Below, one piece after another: positions 47,735 through 56,562 of a stretch of DNA of 64,000 nt. Each line of letters opens with the position of its first letter. Within the stretch, counting starts at the first letter, position 1. The stretch comes from JAFGVL01 sp964546015 (GTDB lineage: Bacteria > Bacteroidota > Bacteroidia > Bacteroidales > Paludibacteraceae), in assembly GCA_964546015.1 (NCBI GenBank), contig CAZJHO010000003.1:216595-280594 (forward strand), read 5' to 3'. The notes under the pieces were generated by a model. It had not been told where the DNA came from, made no database searches, and worked only from the letters and a program-made list of their open reading frames with translations. The position numbers were made by a program, and so were the translations under genes.

Positions 47735-49366
47735 ATGAAAACTAAACTACTTATGACATTATCTGTGTCTTTAGTTCTTTTTTTGACGTCTGGATCCGTT
47801 TTTGGAGAGGTAGTGGCTCCTGATTTGGGAACTTCTGCAGATTTCGTTCTTTTTTCAACGAACGGAGCGGTGACTGATACCGGATCTTCGATACTCACCG
47901 GAAATGTGGGTAATAACGGAAGTACTGTTTACAGCGGTTTCGGCAACGTAAACGGTGTGATGCACCAAAGCGACGGTACAACCTCAGACGCTGCAGACGA
48001 TTTACTGACAGCCTACCAACAACTATTCGATGCTGCTCCAACCTACTTTCCCGCGACACCAGTGCTGGGAGGAGGCGAGACTCTTACTGCCGGTATATAT
48101 GCGATAACTCAGGCGGCAAGTCTGGATGGTAATCTTACATTAGATGCCGAAGGAAATGCCGGTGCCGTATTTATTTTTCAGACAGGAGGAGAATTTTCCA
48201 CAAGTGCCAATTCCGAAGTTATTTTAGCTAACGGTGCATTGGCTTGTAATGTATTCTGGAAAGTGGAAGGGGCGGTAACTATGGCTACGGGAACAATTAT
48301 GAAAGGAAACGTTATTGCAAACAACGGCGCCATTGTTATGGGCACAGGTGTAAACCTTGAAGGAAGAGCATTATCTACTACCGGGGCAATTACGGTTGAC
48401 GGAATAAAAGCGGCGACACCTATCGGCTGCAATAGTCCTGTACTGACAGGACCGCCGGCTCCTGATCTTGCTTCCACAAAATGTTATGCCTTGTTTTCCG
48501 GAAACGGAGCGGTTACAGATGACGGTGAATCGCATGTAACGGGTGATGTTGGGACAAATATGACCACAACTGCCGGTTTTAATGCATTAACTGTAACGGG
48601 GACTATTCATCTTATTCCGGATGTTTCTACGGGACAGTGTGCTTCCGATTTGTCAACGGTTTATACCTATCTGAATACATTGTCTCCTGACATTGAACTG
48701 CTTTATCCCGCACAATTCGGAAACGGTCTGGTGCTTACGCCGCACACATACGTTCTGAATGCCGCTACCGTGTTGACAAATTCGGTTTATCTCGATGCAC
48801 AGGGGAATGCCGATGCCGTATTTGTTATTAAAATATACGGCGCTCTTTCGACAGGCACCTATGCAAAGGTCTTATTGTTAAACGGGGCACAGCCGGAAAA
48901 TGTCTATTGGGTGGTGAATGGCGCAACGGCGATAAATGACTACTCGGTATTCAACGGAACGCTTGTCGGCACGGGAGAAATCAGCTTAAAAACGGGAGTT
49001 GAACTTAACGGACGGGCGCTTACCACCACGGGTGCTTTAAGTACCGCTACAGTTACCACTACTATGGATGTATCCGGTTGTATTACAACACCTGTCGGCG
49101 GCATTGATATGAGAAACACAATATCAACAGTTACAATAGCCCCGAATCCTTTCGATGCATTCACTACTATTATTTTAAATGATGAATCGCAAATTAAAAA
49201 CGGCGAAATAAGAATTTATACTATGTTTGGATCAGAAGTGATGCATGTACTGCTTACAGAACAAATCACCACGCTTGAAACAAAAGATATTCATCCGGGA
49301 ATTTATTTCTACCAAGTGACGGATAATGACAAAATTGTTCAAACGGGTAAATTAATTTCCAAATAA
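47735..49366 (+). CDS. secreted double DUF3494 (ice-binding-like) protein with T9SS sorting domain
   Basis: 543 aa. A signal peptide (1-24, ends '..G-S-V-F-G') is followed by two tandem DUF3494 domains, about 28-225 and 243-445. Each opens 'A-P-D-L-[GA]-[ST]' then 'F-[VS]-x-N-G-A-V-T-D' and ends in 'L-x-G-R-A-L-[ST]-T-T-G-A'. The domain is the discontinuous beta-solenoid of bacterial ice-binding proteins, also found in adhesins. The C-terminal 80 residues ('I-A-P-N-P-F-D-A-F-T-T-I' to 'G-I-Y-F-Y-Q-V-T-D') are a T9SS type A sorting domain, so the protein is exported and probably surface-attached. Ice binding itself is not shown; adhesion or polymer binding is possible. Confidence 0.85.
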   Translation: MKTKLLMTLSVSLVLFLTSGSVFGEVVAPDLGTSADFVLFSTNGAVTDTGSSILTGNVGNNGSTVYSGFGNVNGVMHQSDGTTSDAADDLLTAYQQLFDAAPTYFPATPVLGGGETLTAGIYAITQAASLDGNLTLDAEGNAGAVFIFQTGGEFSTSANSEVILANGALACNVFWKVEGAVTMATGTIMKGNVIANNGAIVMGTGVNLEGRALSTTGAITVDGIKAATPIGCNSPVLTGPPAPDLASTKCYALFSGNGAVTDDGESHVTGDVGTNMTTTAGFNALTVTGTIHLIPDVSTGQCASDLSTVYTYLNTLSPDIELLYPAQFGNGLVLTPHTYVLNAATVLTNSVYLDAQGNADAVFVIKIYGALSTGTYAKVLLLNGAQPENVYWVVNGATAINDYSVFNGTLVGTGEISLKTGVELNGRALTTTGALSTATVTTTMDVSGCITTPVGGIDMRNTISTVTIAPNPFDAFTTIILNDESQIKNGEIRIYTMFGSEVMHVLLTEQITTLETKDIHPGIYFYQVTDNDKIVQTGKLISK

Positions 49367-49372
49367 TAAAAA

Positions 49373-49474
49373 AATCCGGTAGTGTCTGAAATCGGTGGAT
49401 TAGTAGTCTAAATCCTTTTTTTAAATAAACAATTTTTTGATTTATCATTAACTGAATAAAGACACTACCGGATT
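49373..49474. mobile_element. MITE-like 102-bp element with 15-bp terminal inverted repeats
   Basis: AATCCGGTAGTGTCT (49373-49387) is the exact inverse of AGACACTACCGGATT (49460-49474). ATAATAAA occurs on both outer sides (49363-49370 and 49475-49482), a possible 8-bp target duplication, though AT-rich and so weak. No ORF inside. It also forms a long hairpin right after the DUF3494 gene stop and could serve as its terminator. Confidence 0.5.
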
Positions 49475-49554
49475 ATAATAAACCGTTATTACTTGTTTTT
49501 CGAAATGAATTTTTATACAACTTATATTTATCTATATTAAAAAAATACCTGATT

Positions 49555-50028
49555 ATGAAAAAAATTATTATTATCGGAATGTCTCTTTTCTGTTTATCAG
49601 TTGTGGCAGGCAGAATAAACGCTCAATCGGTGATTGTTACCGATTCTATCGTTATGCTTAACGAAAAATCGGTGGAAAAAATCAAAAAAGCCAAAGCGGC
49701 AGAAATAAAAACAACAGAAAAAGCACAAGCCGGAGCCGACAAAAAGATAGGACAGGCACAAGAACAGGCGGATAAGAAAATGGAAAAATCCCGAGACAAG
49801 GCACGGAAGGAAGCAACAGAGAAAGTTACCAAAGAAGAAAAAAAAGCACAAGTAAAAGCCGACAAAAAAATAGCGAAAGAAAAAGCGAAGTTGCAAGCAA
49901 ACGCGGATAAAAAAGCATTAAAAGCACAACGCAATGCAGACAAAAAAGCACAAAAAGCGAAAGAAAAATCGGCAGATAAGATTGATGAAATCATACAAAA
50001 AGAAGGAACATCTGTTCCCCTTGAGTAA
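49555..50028 (+). CDS. secreted Lys/Ala-rich coiled-coil protein
   Basis: 157 aa with a signal peptide (1-23, '..V-V-A-G-R-I-N-A-Q'). The rest is almost one continuous charged helix of A-D-K-K-x type repeats (about 45-145), rich in Lys, Ala, Glu. No enzyme motif. Probably periplasmic; proteins of this kind often accompany envelope stress genes. Family unknown. Downstream lies a decayed IS3 fragment. Confidence 0.6.
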   Translation: MKKIIIIGMSLFCLSVVAGRINAQSVIVTDSIVMLNEKSVEKIKKAKAAEIKTTEKAQAGADKKIGQAQEQADKKMEKSRDKARKEATEKVTKEEKKAQVKADKKIAKEKAKLQANADKKALKAQRNADKKAQKAKEKSADKIDEIIQKEGTSVPLE

Positions 50029-50069
50029 TTTTTCAATTTTTTTGTAAAAAAACGAATTGCCTGATATAA

Positions 50070-50213
50070 GTATACGGGAATGCCATTGTCGAACGAATAA
50101 ACGGCATCCTGAAAACAGAATACGACATTGCAGAAGGTTTCCAGAACAAAGCTGATGCTATGAGGGAAATAAAGTATGCTATAACTCTTTATAACAACGA
50201 ACGCCACATCTGA
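50070..50213 (+). pseudogene. IS3-family transposase remnant (C-terminal fragment)
   Basis: A plus-strand frame without start reads 'Y-G-N-A-I-V-E-R-I-N-G-I-L-K-T-E-Y-D', then '..M-R-E-I-K-Y-A-I-T-L-Y-N-N-E-R' to a stop at 50211-50213. This is the end of the DDE integrase core of IS3 OrfB, including the segment around its last acidic residue. The rest of the IS is gone; a stop at 50067-50069 precedes it. Confidence 0.8.
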
Positions 50214-50493
50214 GTTGTAATTACTTAGTGCCCGGGATTGCACACATAACGGAATCTCACAGATTGAAAAAATGGTCGGGAAATTTTATGAATTTGAATA
50301 ACAAATATTATCAAAAAAAGAATATTTTACTTTCGGGTTTTTAACAGGAAAAGTGTCAACCTATTTTAGGACGATACAGTTGTAAATTCTAACTGAGAGG
50401 AGGTATTTTGAGCGTAACGAAGCATAACCGATTGCTTTTTTTTTTGCAAACATAACTGTTTTTGTTAGTAGAGGTTCATTTCCACAACAGATT
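50214..50493. other. intergenic region, no gene seen
   Basis: 280 bp between the IS3 remnant and the glycosyltransferase gene end. No ORF with support, no clear repeat. It may hold remaining IS flank and the 3' end of the glycosyltransferase transcript. Confidence 0.4.
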
Positions 50494-52833
50494 TTAATTC
50501 TGATATTTCTCCATGGTTAAGCGTGCCATCAAATAACTTATGGTCGATTCGGCGCCTTGGTTGAGATTCACATGGGTTTCCTCCAATCCGTCGTAACAGC
50601 CGCCGGTGCAAGGATTGTAAACGATCTGATGCAATCGGTTGTTTCCCAGAAACCAGTCGAATGCCGTTTCCATTTTCAGGCGGTGGTCTTCATCTGTCAA
50701 TACATCGTAAAACTTACTCAGTGTCATTATTGTATAGGCTACATCAATGGGTTGCTCACCGAAATGTCCTGCTTCACACCCTTTCTGAAGCCAGCTTCTG
50801 TTGGAAATCACTTCTATGCCGTTTTCGTTGAACGTATGCGATAACAGGAAATTGAGCGATGTTACGGCTATATCTTTGTAAACAGCTTCTTTTGTCACCA
50901 GCCATGTATACAGCATCGCTTCCGACAGTATGCTGTTGGCGTAGGTCAGGTAGCTTTCGAACCACTGCCACTTTTCGTTCGATTCGTGTTTATACATCTG
51001 AACTAAGCGATTGGCAAATATTTTTAAAAGAGCAATATTTTCCGGATGCGTCCTGACGTTTTGAGCATAATAAATCCCTTTGATAGCAAAAGCCATGGAG
51101 CGGGTGGAACTTACATTTTCCATACGGCGAAGCGATTTCTGAAAGAGAATTTCCGTCTCTGTAATGATTTCTGCGGGTAAAATTTCCTCTAATGAAAGTA
51201 CATATCCTAATGCCCAGACAGCTCTTCCGTTGGCATCATCCAAATTGACGGTTTTGTTCTGCGCGGTAAAATTTCCTTCTTTATCCATATAATCCAAAAA
51301 ATTGCCCTCCGGTTGCTGGCAAGATTTTATAAAACCGAGGTATTTGTGTATATCGTTTATGTACTCCGGGTCATTTGTCGATTTGAAATACATGCACATG
51401 GCTACCAGTGCACGGGCATTGTCATCCAGCGTATAGCCGGAATCTATATCGGGTTGGTTTATTTTTGAAAACTGTATGATTCCGACATCGGTAGTCATGC
51501 GTTTCACGTGACTTAAATCAACAGGAGGATAATTGTATTGTATCCTAATTGTATCGCCTGTTATTTTTTCGAACAACAAGGCATGTGACACGGCGGAATT
51601 TTCCCAAGCGGTAGAAACAATTGCCTGCAAGGTATTGGAACTGATGTGTTTCCGTAATGGTCTATTGTTGAGCAAACGTATAACGCCTTCCGCCAATTGC
51701 TTCGAATTACGGAAATCGAAAATAATGCCGGTATCCTTTGTCAATACTTCTTTGGCGTGCGGAATAGGCGTGGAAATAATGGGACAGGCACAACTCATGG
51801 CATACACAAATGTTCCGCTTACAGCCTGATTCGGGTCATTGGTGGTAAACAGGTAAATATCGGTCAATTGCAGGTATTCGAGTAAATCGGGTAGAGACAG
51901 GTAACTGTTGATAAATACCACATGTTCTTGAAGCGAGTATTTTGCAACCAATTGTTCAAGGCTTTCACGGTATTTCTCTCCTTCGTTTTTTACGACTTCC
52001 GGATGCGTTTTACCGATCACCAGAAAAACCGTTTCCGGACATTTCTTCACAATAGCAGGCAATGCTTCGATGGTGGTTTCGATGCTCTTCCCCGAACTTA
52101 ACAAACCGAAAGTAGTGAGTACTTTTCTGCCCTGCAGTCCGTATTTCTTTTTCAATAAACTTTTGTCCAAATGCAACACCAAATGCGTTCCGTGAGGTAT
52201 CACACTTATTTTTTGACGATATATTCCATAATCATCCGCTAAAATACCAGCGGAAGTATGCGTCATTACGACAATTGATTTGCAAACGGCAACCATGTGC
52301 TTTATTTTTAATTTCAATTGTTCGTCGGGATGCGGCAATACCGTATGGAATACGATAATCACCGGCTTCGACAGTTCGTACAGAAATTTCAGGAAAGCCT
52401 GTTCCTGTTGTCTGAAAAAACCGAATTCATGTTGTATCAAAACAATTTGAATGCGGTCATCCCGGTTGATGGATTGCACCGTTTTTTCATATTCCCCCGC
52501 ACGGGACGTATCGAGGGTATATTTCACGTCCTCCGGATACTCATAATTTGTCGTACCAGACTCCAGCGCACATATTTTTATCGAAAATGAATTGCTGAAC
52601 TTGTTATTCAACGCCCTTATCAAATCCTGCGAATAGGTGGCTATACCGCATTCCCTTGGAGGAAAAGAAGTAACCATCAGAATTTCGGGTAGTTCATAAA
52701 CAGCATTTTGTACAGGATTTCGTTTTCTTTCGGGCAAACCTGTTCGTGGATAAACCTTATTCCCATACCTTGCCGGTAATTCGTAATTAGTTAGGTTACC
52801 GTTCATCTGGTTCGAAATATCTTCCGTTTTCAT
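50494..52833 (-). CDS. GT4-type glycosyltransferase with C-terminal alpha-helical domain
   Basis: 779 aa. Residues about 55-430 form a GT-B glycosyltransferase: 'S-F-P-P-R-E-C-G-I-A-T-Y-S' near 60 (acceptor-side loop), 'V-L-I-Q-H-E-F-G-F-F' near 130, and the GT4 donor site around 'D-I-Y-L-F-T-T-N-D-P-N-Q-A-V-S-G-T' near 330. Residues about 440-779 are helical with Trp/Tyr-rich repeats ('D-D-N-A-R-A-L-V-A-M', 'W-Q-W-F-E-S-Y-L-T-Y', 'A-Y-T-I-M-T-L-S-K-F'), like an (alpha/alpha)6 barrel. The start overlaps the GH130 gene end by 4 bp, so both probably act on one mannose-type oligosaccharide. Donor and acceptor unknown. Confidence 0.8.
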   Translation of the reverse strand: MKTEDISNQMNGNLTNYELPARYGNKVYPRTGLPERKRNPVQNAVYELPEILMVTSFPPRECGIATYSQDLIRALNNKFSNSFSIKICALESGTTNYEYPEDVKYTLDTSRAGEYEKTVQSINRDDRIQIVLIQHEFGFFRQQEQAFLKFLYELSKPVIIVFHTVLPHPDEQLKLKIKHMVAVCKSIVVMTHTSAGILADDYGIYRQKISVIPHGTHLVLHLDKSLLKKKYGLQGRKVLTTFGLLSSGKSIETTIEALPAIVKKCPETVFLVIGKTHPEVVKNEGEKYRESLEQLVAKYSLQEHVVFINSYLSLPDLLEYLQLTDIYLFTTNDPNQAVSGTFVYAMSCACPIISTPIPHAKEVLTKDTGIIFDFRNSKQLAEGVIRLLNNRPLRKHISSNTLQAIVSTAWENSAVSHALLFEKITGDTIRIQYNYPPVDLSHVKRMTTDVGIIQFSKINQPDIDSGYTLDDNARALVAMCMYFKSTNDPEYINDIHKYLGFIKSCQQPEGNFLDYMDKEGNFTAQNKTVNLDDANGRAVWALGYVLSLEEILPAEIITETEILFQKSLRRMENVSSTRSMAFAIKGIYYAQNVRTHPENIALLKIFANRLVQMYKHESNEKWQWFESYLTYANSILSEAMLYTWLVTKEAVYKDIAVTSLNFLLSHTFNENGIEVISNRSWLQKGCEAGHFGEQPIDVAYTIMTLSKFYDVLTDEDHRLKMETAFDWFLGNNRLHQIVYNPCTGGCYDGLEETHVNLNQGAESTISYLMARLTMEKYQN

Positions 52834-53864
52834 TGCTTTACAGTATAAGTTAATAATTCGGCTAATAATGCCGCTAGATTCACCGATGCGCAGGCGATAT
52901 ACGAGTCGGCGGCGCCGTAATAAATAAACAGGGTGCCTCCGAACAGGGCGGTACCGGTAGGAAAAACGACATTGTTCACATCGCCGTACAATTCCCAGTC
53001 ATATTCCGGCGAAAATAGCGGATAAGGCAATCGCGCCAGTTCTTTCGACGGGTCATCCAAGTCTAATAAAGCGGCACAAGCAGAGTAAATGCGTCCGCCG
53101 GGTATTTCTTTTACCCCGTGATAGATTAGCAGCCAGCCTTCAGCCGTTTCTATCGGCGGACAACCACCGCCTATATAGCTCGATTCGTGCGGAAAAACAG
53201 GATCGAGCACAATATTGTTTTGTAAATTGGCAAAATAATCTTCCCAAAATTCTTTGGTAAGATCCTTCAGGTTTTTCACGGAAACGATTTGAATACCGGG
53301 CCGGATGCGGTGAAAAAATACTAAGTTTTTATGAATTCTGCGAGGAAAGAAAATGACATTTTTATCCCACAATATGATTTTTTTATCCGGATCATATTTT
53401 TTGTAATAAAACTTATGGTTCTGATAGTAGTTTTTATTGACTTTTGCCGATTCCGCCAGATACACAAATTCGGCATAAGTGATGGGCGGTACAATAATCC
53501 CCTTTTTCTCAAAATGTATCAAATCTTTGGAAATGGCTAAAGCCCCGCGGGCATTTGTTCCGTCGTATGCGGTATAGGTCATGTAAAACAAGTCATCAAT
53601 TTTAACGATACGCGCGTCCTCCACACCCTGCGATTCGTATTCAAATTCCGGCACCATAAACGGTTTGTCCCATCGCTCGGCGACAGTCAACGGACCATCC
53701 AGCCGGCAATAACCGATACTTGAACGGTTTCCGTCCTTCACGGCACGGTAAAAAATATGAACGCTGTCGCCTTGGCGTATTACCGCGGGATTGAGCACGG
53801 CTCCGTTTTCAAATTCCAAATCGGTTTTTGCAAGGATGATGCCTTCTTTTTTTAGTTCTATCAT
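52830..53864 (-). CDS. GH130-type glycosidase / mannoside phosphorylase
   Basis: 344 aa from Met before 'I-E-L-K-K-E-G-I-I-L'; a 399-aa frame with a 55-residue N-terminal extension overlaps the upstream gene and is rejected. Five-bladed beta-propeller of GH130: 'N-P-A-V-I-R-Q-G-D', 'F-Y-R-A-V', catalytic Asp in 'G-V-E-D-A-R-I-V' near 88, and 'G-G-C-P-P-I-E-T..W-L-L-I-Y-H-G-V' near 240. GH130 enzymes phosphorolyse or hydrolyse beta-mannosides. Cytoplasmic (no signal peptide). Coupled to the AI-2E gene (ATGA) and the glycosyltransferase gene. Confidence 0.85.
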   Translation of the reverse strand: MIELKKEGIILAKTDLEFENGAVLNPAVIRQGDSVHIFYRAVKDGNRSSIGYCRLDGPLTVAERWDKPFMVPEFEYESQGVEDARIVKIDDLFYMTYTAYDGTNARGALAISKDLIHFEKKGIIVPPITYAEFVYLAESAKVNKNYYQNHKFYYKKYDPDKKIILWDKNVIFFPRRIHKNLVFFHRIRPGIQIVSVKNLKDLTKEFWEDYFANLQNNIVLDPVFPHESSYIGGGCPPIETAEGWLLIYHGVKEIPGGRIYSACAALLDLDDPSKELARLPYPLFSPEYDWELYGDVNNVVFPTGTALFGGTLFIYYGAADSYIACASVNLAALLAELLTYTVKQ

Positions 53865-54970
53865 GTTGAGTTGTTTTTTGTTTGTTTTAAAGTCGGTTTT
53901 ATTTTCAACAGATGCGGCATGGTATCGCCCAATAAAAATCCCCAAGGCTTCAATGGTTCGATACGGTCGAAAATAAGCTTTACAATGGCAAGCAATGGTA
54001 TGGAAAGAAACATTCCGGAAATTCCCCACAAAGCATTTCCGGCGAATACGACAATGATGGCAAAAAGCGCGTTGATTTTCACTTTCGAAGCCACTATTTT
54101 CGGAACGATATAATAATTATCCACCAATTGAACAACCACATAAAGTACCAATACATAAAAAGCGTACCATGCGGTCGATTTGGTTGCCAGGGCAATTATC
54201 ATGGGCAAAGCTACCGCTACTATGCCGCCTATGTACGGAATGAGATTAAGTAAAGCACCGATAATCCCGAGTAAAATGGCGTAATCGATTCCGATAATCA
54301 AAAGCCCTGCCGAATTAAGTGTAGCCACTATTATTGTTTCAATAAACAGCCCTGTGAGATAGCGTTGCACAACCGTTTTGGTTTCGGTAATTATTTCACC
54401 TACCTGAATTTGGTAATTAGCGGCAAAAAGCCGGCGGATAAACTCAAGCAAGAGGGATTTGTAATATAATATCAGAAAGATGTAAACAGGAACCAACAGC
54501 AACGAGATTACCCCGCTCCCCAAAGAAACAAGTGTTTGCCCTATTGCGGCACTGTTGGTGTCAAGAAATTCCGCACGTGTTTTTGCTATCCAGTCGTAAA
54601 CATATTGCGGTTTTATGTCAATATAAGCAGATACTGAATCAATGGTTTGCTTAATCATGGCGGAAAATTGATCGACAAAAACAGGCCATGATTCACTGAA
54701 CAAGGTTATCTGCCAAAATAAGAATATGCCGGCTCCCGCAAGAATAACAATGACAAGCAACAAGCTAATGATAATAGCTACTAATCTGTTTATTTTCCTA
54801 CGGATAAAGAAGTTGACCACAGGATTGATCAGAATGCCTATGATGACCGCGAAAACAAGTGGAATAATAATGTCCTGACTGATATATAGTATCAATAACA
54901 GCACGGATAAGCCAATCAAAAAAATACTTGCCTTCGCGTAAAACGGCAATATAATGTTTTTATCTGTCAT
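53861..54970 (-). CDS. AI-2E family transporter (PerM/TqsA-like)
   Basis: 369 aa with about eight membrane helices. An N-terminal pair (about 10-55), a soluble coiled region (about 100-150), then the conserved 'L-N-L-I-P-Y-I-G-G-I-V-A' near 240 and 'V-Q-L-V-D-N-Y-Y-I-V-P-K-I' near 280, diagnostic for the family. Members export small molecules or ions; a quorum-sensing role is not implied. It overlaps the GH130 gene by 4 bp and follows a 130-aa gene by 2 bp, so it belongs to the same operon. Confidence 0.88.
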   Translation of the reverse strand: MTDKNIILPFYAKASIFLIGLSVLLLILYISQDIIIPLVFAVIIGILINPVVNFFIRRKINRLVAIIISLLLVIVILAGAGIFLFWQITLFSESWPVFVDQFSAMIKQTIDSVSAYIDIKPQYVYDWIAKTRAEFLDTNSAAIGQTLVSLGSGVISLLLVPVYIFLILYYKSLLLEFIRRLFAANYQIQVGEIITETKTVVQRYLTGLFIETIIVATLNSAGLLIIGIDYAILLGIIGALLNLIPYIGGIVAVALPMIIALATKSTAWYAFYVLVLYVVVQLVDNYYIVPKIVASKVKINALFAIIVVFAGNALWGISGMFLSIPLLAIVKLIFDRIEPLKPWGFLLGDTMPHLLKIKPTLKQTKNNST

Positions 54971-54972
54971 GC

Positions 54973-55365
54973 TTATCGGGGATTGGTTTTATTTTTGTGA
55001 AAAATATACTGTACAATCAACCGCCCAAGCAGTTTAACAGTACCCGGATGTTGAACGATCAGGTTGGTAACGCCAACCTGCAAAACGGTGCCCAGCAACT
55101 TTCGAACCGGATTATCCGACGAGCCTGTCACTATTTTCTTCGACAGGTAACCACTAAACAATCCTAACACTGAAGCCAACAGGTTATCCTTCAAATAGGG
55201 CGATGAAGTAATATTATTCAGCGTACTTTTGATCAGGTTTACCGGTTTCAAATTCTCATAAGCGATATAGAATTGTTTTTTCAACAACTGTTTCTGGTCC
55301 TCACGTTCGACCTCCAGTTGTTGAATAACATTTTTAAGTTCGGCAGCGGAATTTATTGTTTGCAT
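54973..55365 (-). CDS. uncharacterised protein, possible membrane-associated
   Basis: 130 aa. A helical N-terminus (about 5-45, coiled-coil-like 'V-I-Q-Q-L-E-V-E-R-E-D-Q-K-Q'), a moderately hydrophobic middle ('L-L-A-S-V-L-G-L-F-S-G-Y-L-S-K-K') and a C-terminal 'V-G-V-T-N-L-I-V-Q-H-P-G'. Resembles small proteins that accompany holin-superfamily and YtxH genes in Bacteroidota stress clusters. First gene of the operon that runs to the glycosyltransferase. Confidence 0.6.
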   Translation of the reverse strand: MQTINSAAELKNVIQQLEVEREDQKQLLKKQFYIAYENLKPVNLIKSTLNNITSSPYLKDNLLASVLGLFSGYLSKKIVTGSSDNPVRKLLGTVLQVGVTNLIVQHPGTVKLLGRLIVQYIFHKNKTNPR

Positions 55366-55464
55366 GATTCTTGATTTATTAGTGATTCTATTGTTTATTT
55401 ACACTGTATTGTAGTGATGGTAAGACCCGGAAGTAGCATTCTCATTTTTCAGACAATTTACTTA

Positions 55465-55815
55465 TTACTTCATTTCTTTACTTATTTGCCTGACGATATA
55501 ATCGTAGAACATCCGTTTCAACCATTTATACATAAAAACCCTGAAAATAAGGGTAATAAACCCATAAAATGCGGCTACGGCAAAAAATCCATAATAGACT
55601 TTGCCGCATAGTTCGCCGATCCAAAAAGCAGCTCCCAGATTCAGAAGAAGCAAAAATGACGATAACAGGATAAAAATAAAAAAACGAGGTGCGAATGAAG
55701 AAATCTTATCCGATACCTTGTCCAGCAGTTTCAGTTTTACAAGCTCATAGCTTGTTTTACCATATTCGACAGTTGTTTCCAACAGCGATTCAATCGATTT
55801 TATATTGTCTTCCAT
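55465..55815 (-). CDS. phage holin superfamily III-like membrane protein (YqjE-type)
   Basis: 116 aa with two membrane helices (about 44-64 and 72-92) between charged ends, the topology of the Phage_holin_3_6/YqjE family. In chromosomes such proteins are not lysis proteins; they group with YtxH and similar stress genes. Consistent with its neighbours here. Confidence 0.72.
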   Translation of the reverse strand: MEDNIKSIESLLETTVEYGKTSYELVKLKLLDKVSDKISSFAPRFFIFILLSSFLLLLNLGAAFWIGELCGKVYYGFFAVAAFYGFITLIFRVFMYKWLKRMFYDYIVRQISKEMK

Positions 55816-55975
55816 AATGGTGTCTTTAACTAAGTATTTTTTTAACTAGCGAGTAGTCCTATTTGAAGAGACTTGTTTACTAAAAGAATGATATAAATCC
55901 GCCCGGAAATTTATTGACTTGATAATCTTTTATATTTCAGGGCAGATTTGCTATTTGAAGTTAAAAGAAAAGAAA

Positions 55976-56245
55976 TTATTTTTTCGCTTCTTTTGCGGCT
56001 TCTTCCGTTTTGGCTTTACCTTGTTCGGCAAAATCCATAACATCTTCTTTTACTTGTTCGGATTTTTCGGTAATACTGTCGATAAATTCATTGAATTTTT
56101 CTTTCAATGTATCTATATCCTCACGTCCCCTTTTGGCTATTTTACTCCGGGTAACCGAACCTTTTTCAGGAGCAAATAATACTCCCAATAATATACCTGC
56201 GGCAGCACCTGCCAACACGCCTAACAATACTTTTCCTGTACTCAT
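55976..56245 (-). CDS. YtxH domain protein
   Basis: 89 aa. A Gly/Ala-rich membrane helix (about 5-25, 'L-L-G-V-L-A-G-A-A-A-G-I-L-L-G-V-L') followed by 'F-A-P-E-K-G-S' and a charged coiled helix: the classic YtxH pattern. General-stress type small membrane protein, role unclear. In a row with the holin-like and lmo0937-like genes. Confidence 0.88.
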   Translation of the reverse strand: MSTGKVLLGVLAGAAAGILLGVLFAPEKGSVTRSKIAKRGREDIDTLKEKFNEFIDSITEKSEQVKEDVMDFAEQGKAKTEEAAKEAKK

Positions 56246-56291
56246 AATTTTGTTTTTTAAAAGGTTATTTAAAGTGTATTTCTGTTGATTT

Positions 56292-56447
56292 TCAAAGTGT
56301 TTTTCTTCCCCGAATGATTTGGAGCAATACGGCTATCGCTGCTATGATAAGCAAAACATGAATAATTCCTCCTGCACTGAAGGCAAAAAATCCGACCGTC
56401 CAGGCTATAATCAATACTACCGCAATAATGTAAAGTAGATTTCCCAT
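56292..56447 (-). CDS. lmo0937-type small membrane protein
   Basis: 51 aa: MGNLLYIIAVVLIIAW.. with two helices split by 'F-A-F-S-A-G-G-I-I-H', ending 'R-G-R-K-T-L'. This matches the small lmo0937 family found in many bacteria next to YtxH/CsbD genes. Stress-associated by context. Confidence 0.8.
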   Translation of the reverse strand: MGNLLYIIAVVLIIAWTVGFFAFSAGGIIHVLLIIAAIAVLLQIIRGRKTL

Positions 56448-56562
56448 TGTAAATAATGTATTAATGTATTAATATTTAAATATGCAAATTTGAGAATGGA
56501 GAATGAAAAATGGAGAATGAAAAAATTAGATCATTAACCATTAATCATTAAACACTAATCTC

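Noticed and set aside
53865..54029. 55-residue N-terminal extension of the GH130 protein
   Set aside because: It overlaps the AI-2E gene, has no similarity to GH130, and the ATGA overlap gives a better start.
55465..55815. Holin-like gene as part of a prophage
   Set aside because: No phage genes nearby; YqjE/holin-superfamily proteins commonly sit with YtxH and CsbD in chromosomes.
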